NCBI RefSeq assembly: GCF_000513995.1
Contig: NZ_AZVB01000010.1
Span: 62,001 to 126,000 of the forward strand
Direction: 5' to 3'
Source: Pseudoxanthomonas sp. J35
Lineage (GTDB): Bacteria > Pseudomonadota > Gammaproteobacteria > Xanthomonadales > Xanthomonadaceae
Length of the DNA stretch: 64,000 nucleotides
Below the pieces are notes generated by a model. That model saw only the letters and a list, made by a program, of their open reading frames with translations. It made no database searches and was not told the DNA's origin. Of this stretch, positions 10,676-22,149 are shown piece by piece. The position numbers and the translations under genes are program-made. Position 1 is the stretch's first letter. Each line of letters begins with the position of its first letter.

Positions 10676-11727
10676 CCGCGCTGTACCGACTGCAGCGCGA
10701 CGCCGACCTGACCAAGCGCAATACCTTCGGGGTGCCCGCCCGGGCACCCTGGCTGCTGGAAGTCAACGACCTGTCGACCCTGGGCGAGGCGCTGGACCTG
10801 CCCCAGCTGCGCGGCCTGCCGCTGCTGATGCTCGGCGGCGGCAGCAACCTGCTGTTCGCCGGCGACGCGCCGGGCACCGTGGTGGCACTGGGCGCCTCGG
10901 CGCTGGCGGTGGTGGCCGACGATGGCGAACGCGTGCGCGTGCGCGCGGAGGCCGGTGCGAACTGGCATGCGCTGGTGATGTGGAGCCTCGACCAGGGCCT
11001 GTGCGGCCTTGAGAACCTGGCGCTGATCCCCGGCAGCGTCGGCGCCGCGCCGATCCAGAACATCGGCGCCTACGGCGTGGAAGTGGGCGACCGCATCGTC
11101 GCGGTCGAGGCCTGGGACCGCCAGATGGCGAGCCGCGTGCGCCTGGATCGCGAGGCCTGCGCGTTCGGCTATCGCGACAGCGCGTTCAAGCGCGATCCGG
11201 AACGCTGGATCGTCACCGCGGTGGAATTCGAGCTGCTGCGTCCGCGCACGCCCGTCGAGGCGCCGCTGCGCCTGGACTATGCCGGCATCGGCGAGGAACT
11301 GGCCGCCACCGGCGTGCAGGCGCCGACCGCCCGCGACGTGGCCGAGGCGGTGATCCGCATCCGCCGGCGCAAGCTTCCCGATCCGGCGCGGATCGGCAAC
11401 GCCGGCAGTTTCTTCAAGAACCCGATCGTGCCGCTGGCGCAGGCCGAGACGCTGCGCGCCGAGCACCCTCGCCTGCCGGTGTTCCCCGGCGACGCCGGAC
11501 CGAACCGCAAGCTGTCGGCGGCGTGGCTGATCGACGCCTGCGGCTGGAAGGGTGCGCGCCGCGGCGACGCCGGCGTGTCCGATGCGCATGCGCTGGTGCT
11601 GGTCAACCACGGCGCCGCCAGCGGCACGCAGCTGCTGGAACTGGCCCGCGCGATCGCGGCTTCGGTGCACGCACGCTTCGGCGTGGCACTGGAACCGGAA
11701 CCGCGGGTGGTCGGGGATCGCTGGTAA
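10672..11727 (+). CDS. murB: UDP-N-acetylenolpyruvoylglucosamine reductase
   Basis: Reduces UDP-GlcNAc-enolpyruvate to UDP-MurNAc for peptidoglycan. The 351-aa protein has the FAD-binding [24 protein letters not shown] and the catalytic serine in [10 protein letters not shown], with the E. coli-type (type I) architecture. The start ATG overlaps the pyrD stop; the frame is open further upstream inside pyrD but that part is not MurB. The EamA transporter gene begins 4 bp after its stop. Confidence 0.96.
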   Translation: MTALYRLQRDADLTKRNTFGVPARAPWLLEVNDLSTLGEALDLPQLRGLPLLMLGGGSNLLFAGDAPGTVVALGASALAVVADDGERVRVRAEAGANWHALVMWSLDQGLCGLENLALIPGSVGAAPIQNIGAYGVEVGDRIVAVEAWDRQMASRVRLDREACAFGYRDSAFKRDPERWIVTAVEFELLRPRTPVEAPLRLDYAGIGEELAATGVQAPTARDVAEAVIRIRRRKLPDPARIGNAGSFFKNPIVPLAQAETLRAEHPRLPVFPGDAGPNRKLSAAWLIDACGWKGARRGDAGVSDAHALVLVNHGAASGTQLLELARAIAASVHARFGVALEPEPRVVGDRW

Positions 11728-11731
11728 GGCC

Positions 11732-12652
11732 ATGGCCACCGCCGCGCCGTCCGCTTCCACGCACTGGCGCGCCGCCTGGCTGATGCTCGGCAGCACAGTG
11801 CTGTTCGGGATGATGGCGGTGGTGATCCGCCTGGCGTCCGCCAGCCTGCACACCTTCGAGATCGCCTTCTTCCGCAACTTCTTCGGCCTGGCGGTGGCGC
11901 TGCCGCTGCTGCTGCGTCACGGCCCGGGACTGCTGCGCACCCGCCAGTTCCCGCGCTACCTGTTCCGCTGCATGATCGGCATCGCCTCGATGCTGGCCGG
12001 CTTCTGGGCGATCGGCCACCTGCCGCTGGCGCAGGCGGTGTCGCTGTCGTATTCCACGCCGCTGTTCGTGACCATCGCCGCGGCGGCGCTGCTGGGCGAG
12101 CAGGTGCGCGCGCGGCGCTGGATCGCGGTGGCGCTGGGCTTCGCCGGCGTGCTGCTGATCGTGCGCCCCGGCTCGACGGACTTCAGCATGGGCACGCTGG
12201 TGGCGCTGCTGGCGGCACTGCTGTCGAGCATCGTCGCCATCCAGATCAAGCAACTGTCGGCCACCGAACCGGCCGACCGCATCGTGCTGTGGACCACCCT
12301 GCTGTGGGTGCCGATGTCGCTGGTGCCGGCGCTGGGCGTGTGGACCTGGCCGCAGGGCATCACCTGGCTGTGGGTGGTCGCGGCCGGCCTGTTCGGTACC
12401 GGCGGGCACATGCTGTGGACGCGCGCGCTCAAGCTCGGCGAAGTCTCGGCGCTGACCCCGATCAGCTTCATGCAGCTGCCGATCGTCGGCGCGATGGGCT
12501 GGCTGCTGTTCGACGAGACCTTCGACCGCTGGAACCTGGCCGGCGCGCTGGTGATCCTCGGCGCGAACGCGTACATCGCCCATCGCGAGGCCACGCTGGC
12601 CCGCCGCGCCGCGTCCGGCGCGGCGTCGGCGGCGGCCAAGCCGGGCGAGTAG
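11732..12652 (+). CDS. EamA/DMT-family inner-membrane transporter
   Basis: A 306-aa protein with about ten hydrophobic helices in two EamA repeats (roughly residues 15-145 and 160-290), the drug/metabolite transporter layout. ARSx-type sequence GLFGTGGHMLWTRAL marks the second repeat. The substrate cannot be inferred. It begins 4 bp after murB, so it probably shares that transcript. Confidence 0.85.
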   Translation: MATAAPSASTHWRAAWLMLGSTVLFGMMAVVIRLASASLHTFEIAFFRNFFGLAVALPLLLRHGPGLLRTRQFPRYLFRCMIGIASMLAGFWAIGHLPLAQAVSLSYSTPLFVTIAAAALLGEQVRARRWIAVALGFAGVLLIVRPGSTDFSMGTLVALLAALLSSIVAIQIKQLSATEPADRIVLWTTLLWVPMSLVPALGVWTWPQGITWLWVVAAGLFGTGGHMLWTRALKLGEVSALTPISFMQLPIVGAMGWLLFDETFDRWNLAGALVILGANAYIAHREATLARRAASGAASAAAKPGE

Positions 12653-12738
12653 TGGCCGGCCGCGGGCGCGCCGGCCGCGAACCGCCCACGTGGTGGCCGC
12701 CCGGACGGCCGGAAGACGAAAAATTTTCTCCGGAAAGC

Positions 12739-12767
12739 TTGCCGACCCGATCTTCGACCAGTACAAT
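12739..12767 (+). promoter_or_regulatory. Sigma-70-type promoter for tRNA-Pro
   Basis: TTGCCG at 12739-12744, a 17-bp spacer and TACAAT at 12762-12767 place the start of transcription about 6 nt before the tRNA. The preceding AAATTTTCTC is an AT-rich patch that could act as an UP element. It is the best-matched promoter I see in the window. Confidence 0.6.
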
Positions 12768-12779
12768 TTGCGGCCTTGT

Positions 12780-12856
<77 letters not shown>

Positions 12857-12875
12857 ATCCAAAAGCGGTAAGCGG

Positions 12876-12898
12876 AACCGGCCTTGCGCCGGTTTTTT
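12876..12898 (+). terminator. Rho-independent terminator after tRNA-Pro
   Basis: Stem AACCGGC / GCCGGTT with a CTTGC loop runs into six T residues. It lies 20 nt past the tRNA 3' end and separates it from the transporter downstream. Confidence 0.85.
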
Positions 12899-12950
12899 GC
12901 TATCCGGGCCCCGCGCCCGCCGTCGTGCCGCTGCCCTTCCTCCGGAACCA

Positions 12951-14207
12951 ATGAACAGCGCCACTCCTTCGCCGCGCGGCGACGCGGCCCACACTTCCGG
13001 CCGCCTGCTGGTCCTCGCGGGCATCCTGCTGTCGGCGTTCAACCTGCGTACCGCGGTGACCTCGCTGACGCCGCTGCTGGACGTGCTCGGCACGGAGTTC
13101 GGTTTCGGCCCGGCGATCGCCGGCGTGCTGGGCATGGTGCCGACCGCGGCGTTCGCCGTGGCCGGCGTCGGCACGCCGCGCCTGGCGCATCGGCTGGGGC
13201 TGGAACGCACCGCGGTGCTGTCGATGGCCCTGGCGGCCAGCGGTCTGCTGTGGCGTTCGCTCACCGGCGGCACCGGCGGACTGCTCGCGGCATCGGCGGT
13301 GGCGCTGGCCGGCATGGGCATCGGCAACGTGATCCTGCCGCCGCTGGTGAAGCGCTATTTCCCCGACCGCATCGGCCTGGTCAGTTCGCTGTACATCACC
13401 GTGCTGCAGGTCGGCACGATCCTGCCGGCGCTGCTGGCGGTGCCGATCGCGGAAGCCGCCGGCTGGCGCGTGTCGATGGGCGCGTGGATGCTGGTGGCCA
13501 CGGTGGCGATGCTGCCGTGGCTGGGCGTGCTGCGTGCCGAACGGCGGCCCGACAGCGGGCTGGCGCGCGTGCATGACCACGCGGTGGTACCCGGCGACGC
13601 GGCACCGGAGTTGCCTGCCCCCGCGCGCGGTCGGGTCTGGCGCACGGCGCTGGGCTGGGGCATGGCGCTGATGTTCGGCATGACCTCGCTGGTGAGCTAC
13701 GCGATGTTCACCTGGCTGCCGAAGCTGATGGTGGACGCCGGCGGCAGTGCGGCGTTCGGCGGGGTGATGGTGGCGCTGTTCTCCGGGCTCGGCCTGGTCG
13801 CGGCGCTGGGCGTGCCGGCGCTGGCGTCGCGCCTGCGCAATCCGTTCCCGCTGGCCCTGGCCGGCGGCATCCTCAACCTGGTCTCGTTCGTGGGGCTGCT
13901 GTGGGCGCCGATGGCGGCGCCGGTGCTGTGGGTGGTCCTGCTCGGGCTGGCCCCGCTCACCTTCCCGCTGTCGCTGACGCTGGTGAACCTGCGCACGCGC
14001 AGTCCCGCCGGGTCGGCGGCACTGTCGGGCTTCATGCAGGGCGCGGGCTATGGCTTCAGCTGCCTGGGCCCGCTGCTGTTCGGGCTGCTGCACGAGTACA
14101 GCGGCGGCTGGACGCTGCCGTTCGCGTTCCTGGCGCTGTGCGTGGTCGTGATGCTCGCCGGTGCCTGGCAGGCCTGCCGGCCGGGCGTGCTCGAGGAGCG
14201 CTGGTAA
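12951..14207 (+). CDS. MFS transporter, CynX/NimT-like
   Basis: A 418-aa, 12-helix major facilitator. The opening LLSAFNLRTAVTSLTPLLD and the MFGMTSLVSYAMFTWLPKL half-repeat are characteristic of the CynX/NimT group, whose members move cyanate, nitroimidazoles or other small anions; the substrate here is unknown. The ATG at 12951 is chosen because the 87 codons upstream in the same frame cross tRNA-Pro and its terminator. Downstream it faces proA across an 857-bp repeat-filled gap. Confidence 0.87.
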   Translation: MNSATPSPRGDAAHTSGRLLVLAGILLSAFNLRTAVTSLTPLLDVLGTEFGFGPAIAGVLGMVPTAAFAVAGVGTPRLAHRLGLERTAVLSMALAASGLLWRSLTGGTGGLLAASAVALAGMGIGNVILPPLVKRYFPDRIGLVSSLYITVLQVGTILPALLAVPIAEAAGWRVSMGAWMLVATVAMLPWLGVLRAERRPDSGLARVHDHAVVPGDAAPELPAPARGRVWRTALGWGMALMFGMTSLVSYAMFTWLPKLMVDAGGSAAFGGVMVALFSGLGLVAALGVPALASRLRNPFPLALAGGILNLVSFVGLLWAPMAAPVLWVVLLGLAPLTFPLSLTLVNLRTRSPAGSAALSGFMQGAGYGFSCLGPLLFGLLHEYSGGWTLPFAFLALCVVVMLAGAWQACRPGVLEERW

Positions 14208-14309
14208 AGCTCGCGATCCATGCGTGGTCGCAGGTCGTGAGCCGCGTCCGCTGCCGTCCTGCTTGATGGCACCCCGAGCAACGACAACGGCAACGCGCGG
14301 ACTTCGGAT

Positions 14310-14560
14310 GGAGCCACGGCAGCGCGGGGGTATGGCGCATCGCGCGGTTCCACGTCCTGCTCCAACGCGCGACCGCGGCACATCCATGTGCCGCTTGCGC
14401 CGCGCCGGGAATGAGCCCGGGCGCTGGCGACGTCTGGCGCGTCGCCACGCACCAGCTTTCCAACCGCATCATCCAGCGAGACGCTTCGCCATGCCCGCGC
14501 TACCGCGTCTTCGGGTGTGTTCCGGTCGCGGCTTCGTTCCTGTCTCCCTTCTCTTCCGGA
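14310..14560 (-). repeat. Composite palindromic repeat, copy with insert
   Basis: Reading the minus strand: a leader containing GAACGAAGCCGCG, a left arm (14487-14507), an insert holding the palindrome TGGTGCGT-GGCG-ACGCGCCA, then hairpin 1 GCGGCACAT-GG-ATGTGCCGC, hairpin 2 (TCGCGCG...CGCGCGA) and a right arm (14310-14337) that pairs with the left one. Sub-parts recur near 14.8, 35.4, 42.3 and 59.9 kb. The gap 14208-15064 holds this copy and the next three entries; I see no gene in it. Confidence 0.65.
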
Positions 14561-14581
14561 GGGCCATGACACGGCGCGCTT

Positions 14582-14664
14582 CTTGCAGAGCGGGGCTTGC
14601 CCCGCTGCTTTTCATGCGCGCTGGAACATCAGGCGGGGGAGTCGGGCAAGCCCGACTCTACAGG
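14582..14664 (+). repeat. Paired GTAG-type REP (BIME-like)
   Basis: Two inverted REP units: a CAGAGCGGGGC hairpin and, about 40 bp on, CGGGCAAGCCCG followed by ACTCTACAGG. The left GTAG is degenerate (GCAG). The same roughly 83-bp arrangement recurs at 42039-42121 with few differences in the arms. GTAG-led palindromes of this kind are known in Stenotrophomonas and relatives, where RAYT transposases are thought to mobilise them; no RAYT gene is in the window. Confidence 0.75.
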
Positions 14665-14755
14665 GGCAGCTCGCTCCCGGCCCTGCGAGCGGTGGGATGA
14701 CGGGCTTTCCTCGACGTCGATAGAAGCCATGGCCGCAAAGCGCCCGGAGGACGTC

Positions 14756-14854
14756 GCCCCAAGGGGGCGGGCGCAAGCAGGCCATGGATGGCCTGCGGTC
14801 GCGCGTTGGAGCCATGGACGGCGGAACCGCGCGATGCGCCAGCCCCCTTGGGGC
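14756..14854 (+). repeat. Three-way-junction palindrome, copy 1
   Basis: Outer arms of 20 bp match at 19 positions (GCCCCAAGGGGGC...). They enclose hairpin 1, GCAGGCCAT-GG-ATGGCCTGC, and hairpin 2, TCGCGCG...CGCGCGA with a GGAGCCATGGACGGCGG-type loop. The inner core is shared with the copy at 35331-35437, while the outer arms differ in sequence but remain self-complementary. Confidence 0.75.
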
Positions 14855-14998
14855 GGCGGCCCCGCCCGGAACCAACCACCCCAATGCTGTTGCTGTTGCG
14901 GTCGCTTTGCGCTGTCGCGCCTACGCGGGCGTCACGGTTGCCGGCGGCTGTCGTTGCCGGACGCCGGCCACGGGGCGGGTCCGTTCGACAGATGGAAG

Positions 14999-15026
14999 AG
15001 CAGCGGGGCGAGCCCCGCTCTACAGG
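14999..15026 (-). repeat. Single GTAG-type REP
   Basis: On the minus strand it reads CCTGTAGAGCGGGGC followed by TCGCCCCGCTGCT, matching the left unit of the REP pair at 42039. It ends 39 bp before the proA stop codon and could act as a 3' stabilising hairpin for the arg-pro transcript. Confidence 0.75.
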
Positions 15027-15064
15027 GGCACCAACCGCGGGCGGCCGGCCAGGGCGCAGCGCCG

Positions 15065-16333
<1,269 letters not shown>

Positions 16334-16370
16334 GGTGGCGCCCGTTCCTGTGGGGTGGAATCGCGACAGC

Positions 16371-17516
16371 CTAGAGCAGCACCAGGTCGTCGCGGTGGAT
16401 CACGTTGCCGCCATAGTTGTAGCCGAGGACGGCCTCGATGTCGCGCGAGTGGCGGCCGGCGATGCGGCGCACGTCCACCGCGGAGTACTGGCTGAGGCCG
16501 CGGGCGATGCGGCGCTCGCCGGCGCCATCGCGCAGCACCACCTCGACCATGTCGCCGCGGCGGAACTCGCCCTCGGCGCCGAGCACCCCGCCCGGCAGCA
16601 GCGAAGCCCCCTTCCCCGCCAGCGCGGCGGCGGCGCCGGCGTCGACCAGGATCGCGCCCGGCTCCACCGGTGCGTGGCGCAGCCAGTACTTGCGCGCGGC
16701 GATGCGGCTGCGCGCGGCGCGGATGCGGGTGCCGTGCAGGCGGTCGTGGGCCAGTTCGCGCACGACCTCGGCGCGGCGGCCGTTGAACAGCACCGTGTCG
16801 ATGCCGGCCGCGCCGGCCTTGGCCGCCGCTTCCAGCTTGGTGCGCATGCCGCCGGTGCCGACCGCGCTGCCGCTTCCACCGGCCATGGCGAAGACCTCGG
16901 CGCCCAGTTCGGCCACCACCGGCACCAGCTTCGCCGCCGGATGGGTGCGCGGGTTGGCCTCGTACAGGCCGTCGATGTCGGTGGCGATGAACAGCACGTC
17001 GGCATCGATCAGCGCGGCCACGATCGCGGCGAGGTTGTCGTTGTCGCCGAGCTTGAGCTCGTCCACCGAGACGGTGTCGTTCTCGTTGACCACCGGCAGC
17101 GTACCCAGCGCCAGCAGCTCGTTGAGGGTGGCGCGGGCGTTGAGGTAGCGGCGGCGGTTGCGCAGGTCGTCGTGGGTCAGCAGCACCTGCGCCACCGGGC
17201 GCTCGAAGAAGCGCTGCCACAACCCGATCAGCTGCGCCTGGCCAAGCGCGGCCAGGGCCTGGCGCGCCGCCATCGTGGCGCCTGCCTCGGCCGCCTTCGG
17301 CAGGATCGCGCGGCCGGCGGCGACCGCGCCGGAAGACACGATCACCACCTCGCGTCCGGCGAGGATGCTGGAGGAGACGAACTGGGCCAGGCCCAGGGCG
17401 AAACGCGGCGACAGCCCACCGCCGTCGGCGGCGAGCAGGCTGCTGCCGACCTTGAGCACGGCGCGGCGCCAGGCCGGCAGGGATTGCAGGTTCTCGAGCG
17501 GGGACGCGGTGTTCAT
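16371..17516 (-). CDS. proB: Glutamate 5-kinase with PUA domain
   Basis: Phosphorylates glutamate to start proline synthesis. The 381-aa protein has an amino-acid kinase domain ([14 protein letters not shown] near the start, then GAVAAGR and [18 protein letters not shown]) and a C-terminal PUA domain from about residue 290. ATG 17516 lies 4 bp after the yciI stop; the longer open frame upstream overlaps yciI. Product passes to ProA encoded next. In E. coli the activity is proline-inhibited, which is known of the family but not visible here. Confidence 0.97.
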   Translation of the reverse strand: MNTASPLENLQSLPAWRRAVLKVGSSLLAADGGGLSPRFALGLAQFVSSSILAGREVVIVSSGAVAAGRAILPKAAEAGATMAARQALAALGQAQLIGLWQRFFERPVAQVLLTHDDLRNRRRYLNARATLNELLALGTLPVVNENDTVSVDELKLGDNDNLAAIVAALIDADVLFIATDIDGLYEANPRTHPAAKLVPVVAELGAEVFAMAGGSGSAVGTGGMRTKLEAAAKAGAAGIDTVLFNGRRAEVVRELAHDRLHGTRIRAARSRIAARKYWLRHAPVEPGAILVDAGAAAALAGKGASLLPGGVLGAEGEFRRGDMVEVVLRDGAGERRIARGLSQYSAVDVRRIAGRHSRDIEAVLGYNYGGNVIHRDDLVLL

Positions 17517-17520
17517 GCGC

Positions 17521-17793
17521 TCAGCGGCCGCTCCGGTCGGCGAGCTTCCATTCGTGTACGGCGAGGTCCGAGTTTCCTGCCAGCGCCAGCGGATCGGCGT
17601 CGACGATGGCCTGCGCCTCGGCCAGGCTGGCCACGCCCTGCAGCACGTAGGCGCCGCTGGTGCCGTCGGCGAAGCCGCCGGCACTGCCCAGCAGGCCGCG
17701 CGCGTGCAGCTCGTCCAGGTACGCCAGGTGCGGCGCGACCACCGCCGGATCGAAGTCCGGGCGACGCGTGGCGATGACGAGGTAGTGCTTCAT
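17521..17793 (-). CDS. YciI family protein
   Basis: A 90-aa protein (MKHYLVIATRRPDF) with the ferredoxin-like YciI fold: an N-terminal strand, the HLAYLDEL helix and GAYVLQGVASLAEAQAIVDADPLA. The family's H..Y motif is present and some members act as small dehydrochlorinases or stand-alone enzymes, but no function is established here. It lies directly ahead of proB with a 4-bp gap, so it is translated in the proline part of the run. Confidence 0.82.
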   Translation of the reverse strand: MKHYLVIATRRPDFDPAVVAPHLAYLDELHARGLLGSAGGFADGTSGAYVLQGVASLAEAQAIVDADPLALAGNSDLAVHEWKLADRSGR

Positions 17794-17829
17794 GGTGCTC
17801 CTTCCTGTCGGCGATCCCTGGTGCACTGC

Positions 17830-17851
17830 CGCGGGCAGCGTGCTGCCCGCG
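17830..17851 (-). terminator. Hairpin between argH and yciI
   Basis: A perfect 10-bp inverted repeat (CGCGGGCAGC and complement) separated by only 2 nt lies in the 102-bp argH-yciI gap. There is no T-run. It may weaken read-through from the arg genes into yciI-proBA or stabilise the upstream mRNA. Confidence 0.4.
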
Positions 17852-17895
17852 TTACCGCGGTACCTGCCGGCGTCGGGCGCCGGCCGGCCGATGCT

Positions 17896-19183
17896 TCAGG
17901 CCAGCGCGGCCCAGCGCGACTCGAGCTCCGCCAGGCGCAGGTCGGCCGCCGCGCCCGGCGAGGTGCGCGCGGCCAGGCTGCCTTCCGGGGTCCTGCCCTG
18001 CCCGGCCGAATCGGCCGAAGCCGCGGCCGCCTTGTAGGCTTCGCGGAACGGCACGCCGGCGATGGCCGCTTCGACCGCGACGTCGGTGGCGTACATTCCG
18101 GAGTCGATCGCCGCGCGCAGTCTTTCCTCGCGCCATTCCAGGTTGGCCAGCAGCGCCGGCAGCAGCTCGAGCGCGGCCAGGCCGCGGCTGAAGCCGTGGA
18201 AGATCGCGCCCTTGGAAGCCTGCAGATCGCGCTGGTAACCCGAAGGCAGCGACAGCAGCTGCTCGATCTCGGTGCGCGCGGCGGCCACGCTGGCGTGGGT
18301 GGCGCGCATCAGCTCGATCACATCCGGGTTGCGCTTGTTCGGCATGATCGAGCTGCCGGTGGTGTACTGCGCCGGCAGCGATACGAAGCCGAACTCGGCG
18401 GTGGTGTACAGCGACAGGTCCCAGGCCAGGCGGCGCAGGTCCAGGGTGGCGCTGCCGAGGGCTTCCAGCGCGGCCAGCTCGAACTTGCCACGCGAAAGCT
18501 GGGCATAGACCGGGCTGACCTGCATGCGCGCGAAGCCCAGCGCCTGCGTGGTGTGTTCGCGGTCCAGTCTGAGGTTCACGCCATAGCCGGCGGCGGTGCC
18601 CAGCGGGTTGCAATCGACCAGCTTGAAGGTGTCGCTGGCGCGGATCGCGTCGTCGATGAAGGCCTCGGCCCAGCCGGCCCACCACATGCCCGCCGAGGAC
18701 ACCACGGCGCGCTGGATATGGGTGTAACCGGGGATCGGCAGGTCCTTCTCGGCGGCGGCGCGGTCCAGCGCCACCCGCGCGACCTCGCGCGACAGCTGGG
18801 CGACGCGGCCCAGCTTCTCCTTCAGCCACAGCCGGGTCGCGACCAGGATCTGGTCGTTGCGGCTGCGGCCGGTATGGATCTTGCGGCCGGCGTCGCCCAG
18901 GCGCTCGGTCAGTCGCGCCTCGATCGCCGAATGGCAGTCCTCGTAACGCTCGTCCAGCACGAAGGCGCCGCTGCGGAAGTCGTCGGCGAGGACCGCCAGC
19001 TCGCGCTTGAGCCCCTCGAGCTCGTCGGCCGAGAGGATGCCGATGCGCTGCAGGCCTTCGGCGTGCGCGGTGCTGGCGGCGATGTCGTGCAGGAAGAACT
19101 CGCGGTCCAGGATCACGTCGTCGCCGGCGAGGAAGCGCTGGATCTGCGCGTCCACCGCCACGCCGGGCTTCTGCCACAGCAGC

Positions 19184-19191
<8 letters not shown>
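17896..19191 (-). CDS. argH: Argininosuccinate lyase
   Basis: Splits argininosuccinate into arginine and fumarate, the last step of the pathway. The 431-aa protein carries the fumarase/aspartase-superfamily signature [10 protein letters not shown], plus TGRSRNDQ and GYTHIQRA substrate loops. HIQRA stands where many ArgH have HLQRAQ. ATG 19191 overlaps the end of argC by 8 bp, consistent with coupled translation. The start [20 protein letters not shown] matches the xanthomonad form. Confidence 0.96.
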
Positions 19192-20151
<960 letters not shown>

Positions 20152-20155
<4 letters not shown>

Positions 20156-20760
20156 GCGTGTGAATCCAGTCGGAAGCGGAGGTGGCTGCGCACCCCCGGC
20201 CATTCGGTGTCGAGGATGGAGAACACGACGGTATCGCGCAGCGTCCCGTCGGCGTGCCGCTTGTGGTTGCGCAGGACGCCGTCCTGCTTCGCGCCGAGGC
20301 GCGCGATCGCCTGGCGCGACTGCTGGTTGAACCAGCTGGTCTCGAAACAGACCGAAGCGCAGCCCAGGTTCTCGAACGCGTGGCGCAGCAGCATCAGCTT
20401 GCACTCGGTGTTCAGCCCGGTGCGCTGCACGCGCGGCGCGTACCAGGTGTAGCCGATGGACAGCCGCGGCACCTCCGGCTCGAGCCCGTACAGGCGCGTG
20501 GTGCCGACCACCTCGCCGCTGGCGTCGCGGACCGCGAAGGCCAGCACGCGACCTTCGGCCTGCGCCTCCAGCGCCGCCTCGATGTAGGCGTCGACCCGCC
20601 CTGTCGCCGGTACGTTGGTGTACCAGAGCCGGTGCAGCCCGCCCTGCGCGGAGACGGCGCGCAAGGCGTCGGCATGGCTCGCGGCCAGGGGTTCGAGCAC
20701 GGCGTGCCGCCCCACCAGGGTGGGCACCTCGCGCCAGAGGTTCGCCGATGCGCCGTCCAT
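20152..20760 (-). CDS. GNAT acetyltransferase, RimJ/RimL type
   Basis: A 202-aa protein with the Acetyltransf_3 layout: [17 protein letters not shown] at the N-terminus, a [24 protein letters not shown] strand pair split over the acceptor site, then a [17 protein letters not shown] acetyl-CoA helix. Relatives acetylate protein N-termini or small amines. It sits between argB and argC with 1-bp and -4-bp spacings, so it is made with the arg enzymes, but a role in the pathway is not shown; the committed acetylation is attributed to the NAGS domain of ArgB. Confidence 0.82.
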
Positions 20761-20761
20761 G

Positions 20762-22093
20762 TCAGCCGACCAGGGTGGGCAGGCGGGTGCCGCAGTGGGC
20801 GACGCAGCGGCCGATGCGGTCCAGGCCGTCGATGCCGTACCAGAACACCTTCCACTTCTCCTGCTTGATGCAGCCGTCGGACTCGGCGTAGTAGAAGATG
20901 TTCACCTGGTTGTTGTGGCGCGAGCGCCAGAACAGCTCCGGGGTCTCCTCGCGCATCACGTTCCACACCGCGCGGCCCAGGCCTTCGCCCTGCGCCTCGT
21001 CCAGCACCGCGAACTTGTCCAGGTACACGCCCTCGGGGGTGCGCACCAGCACCACCGCGGCGCGGTAGTTCTCGCTGACGTAGGCGCGCAGCAGGTCGGT
21101 GCGCTCGAAGTAGTCCGGCACCAGCTCGCGGCCGAAGCTGGACTCGATCAGCGCCTTCATCCGGCCCAGGTCCAGTTCCGCCCACGAAGTGGCGCGCAGC
21201 ACCCGCTCGCCGCGGCGCACCAGGGTGCCCGAACCGCGGTGGGTGAACAGTTCCTTGGCCAGGTCCGCCGGGCGGGTGATCGAGACCGACGACTCCAGCG
21301 GCAGCTTGTCCAGCAGGTCCTTGATCTGCTCGATCTTCACCTTCATGCCGCCGTGGATCCACGGCTGCTGCATCAGATGCTCGTACTCGGTGGACAGGTT
21401 GATCGAGTCGATCACCTTGCCCTGCTCGTCCAGCAGGCCGCCGGTGCCGGTGAGGAAGATGATCTTGTACGGCTGCAGCTCGCGGACCAGCTCGTTGGCG
21501 GCGAAGTCGGCATTGACGTTGAGGATCTGGCCGCCGGCGGTCTCGCCCAGGCTGGTGATCACCGGGATCGAGCCAGCGCGCAGGCTGGCCTCGATCGGCG
21601 CCAGGTTCACGCGCCTGACTTCGCCCACCAGGCCGTAGGTCGCCTGGTCCAGGTACTCGGCCTCGAACACGCCGCCCGTAATGGAGGTGGCGCGCGCGCC
21701 GTTGCGCTGCAGCGCCTCGACCAGCTCGAGGTTGGCCGACTGGAACACGCGGCGCACGATCGCCAGCGCCTCGGGCGTGGTCACGCGCAGGCCATTGACC
21801 GTCTTCTTCTCGATGCCCGCGGCCGACAGTTCGGCATCCAGCTGCGGACCGGCCCCGTGCAGCACGATCGGGGTCAGGCCCACCTCCTGCAGGAACGACA
21901 GCGAGGAGGTCAGGTCGTCCAGCTCGTCGCGCAGCACCGCGCCGCCGACCTTGACCACGGCGAAGCGCTTGGCGTCGACCTGGGAGAAGCGCTTCAGGTA
22001 CTGGCTGATCTCCTTGGCGCTGGCCATGCTCGACAGCAGGCGCACGATGGTCTGGCGGGTCTGGATCTGGTTGGGGGTGGCGGCAACGTTCAC
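20762..22093 (-). CDS. argB: Fused N-acetylglutamate kinase / N-acetylglutamate synthase
   Basis: A 443-aa bifunctional enzyme of the xanthomonad type: an amino-acid kinase domain (about residues 40-290, with [13 protein letters not shown] and LHGAGPQLD) and a C-terminal DUF619 GNAT domain (about 295-443, [19 protein letters not shown] and NNQVNIFYY). It makes N-acetylglutamate and phosphorylates it. I chose GTG 22093 because residues [20 protein letters not shown] align with the conserved N-terminus; an ATG at 22027 would lose that segment. No good Shine-Dalgarno precedes the GTG. In relatives the enzyme is arginine-inhibited. Confidence 0.94.
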   Translation of the reverse strand: MNVAATPNQIQTRQTIVRLLSSMASAKEISQYLKRFSQVDAKRFAVVKVGGAVLRDELDDLTSSLSFLQEVGLTPIVLHGAGPQLDAELSAAGIEKKTVNGLRVTTPEALAIVRRVFQSANLELVEALQRNGARATSITGGVFEAEYLDQATYGLVGEVRRVNLAPIEASLRAGSIPVITSLGETAGGQILNVNADFAANELVRELQPYKIIFLTGTGGLLDEQGKVIDSINLSTEYEHLMQQPWIHGGMKVKIEQIKDLLDKLPLESSVSITRPADLAKELFTHRGSGTLVRRGERVLRATSWAELDLGRMKALIESSFGRELVPDYFERTDLLRAYVSENYRAAVVLVRTPEGVYLDKFAVLDEAQGEGLGRAVWNVMREETPELFWRSRHNNQVNIFYYAESDGCIKQEKWKVFWYGIDGLDRIGRCVAHCGTRLPTLVG

Positions 22094-22149
22094 GGGAGGG
22101 TTTCGGTTTCGGAAGGAGGCCGGCCTGCGCCGGCGGGTCGGAAGGAGGT

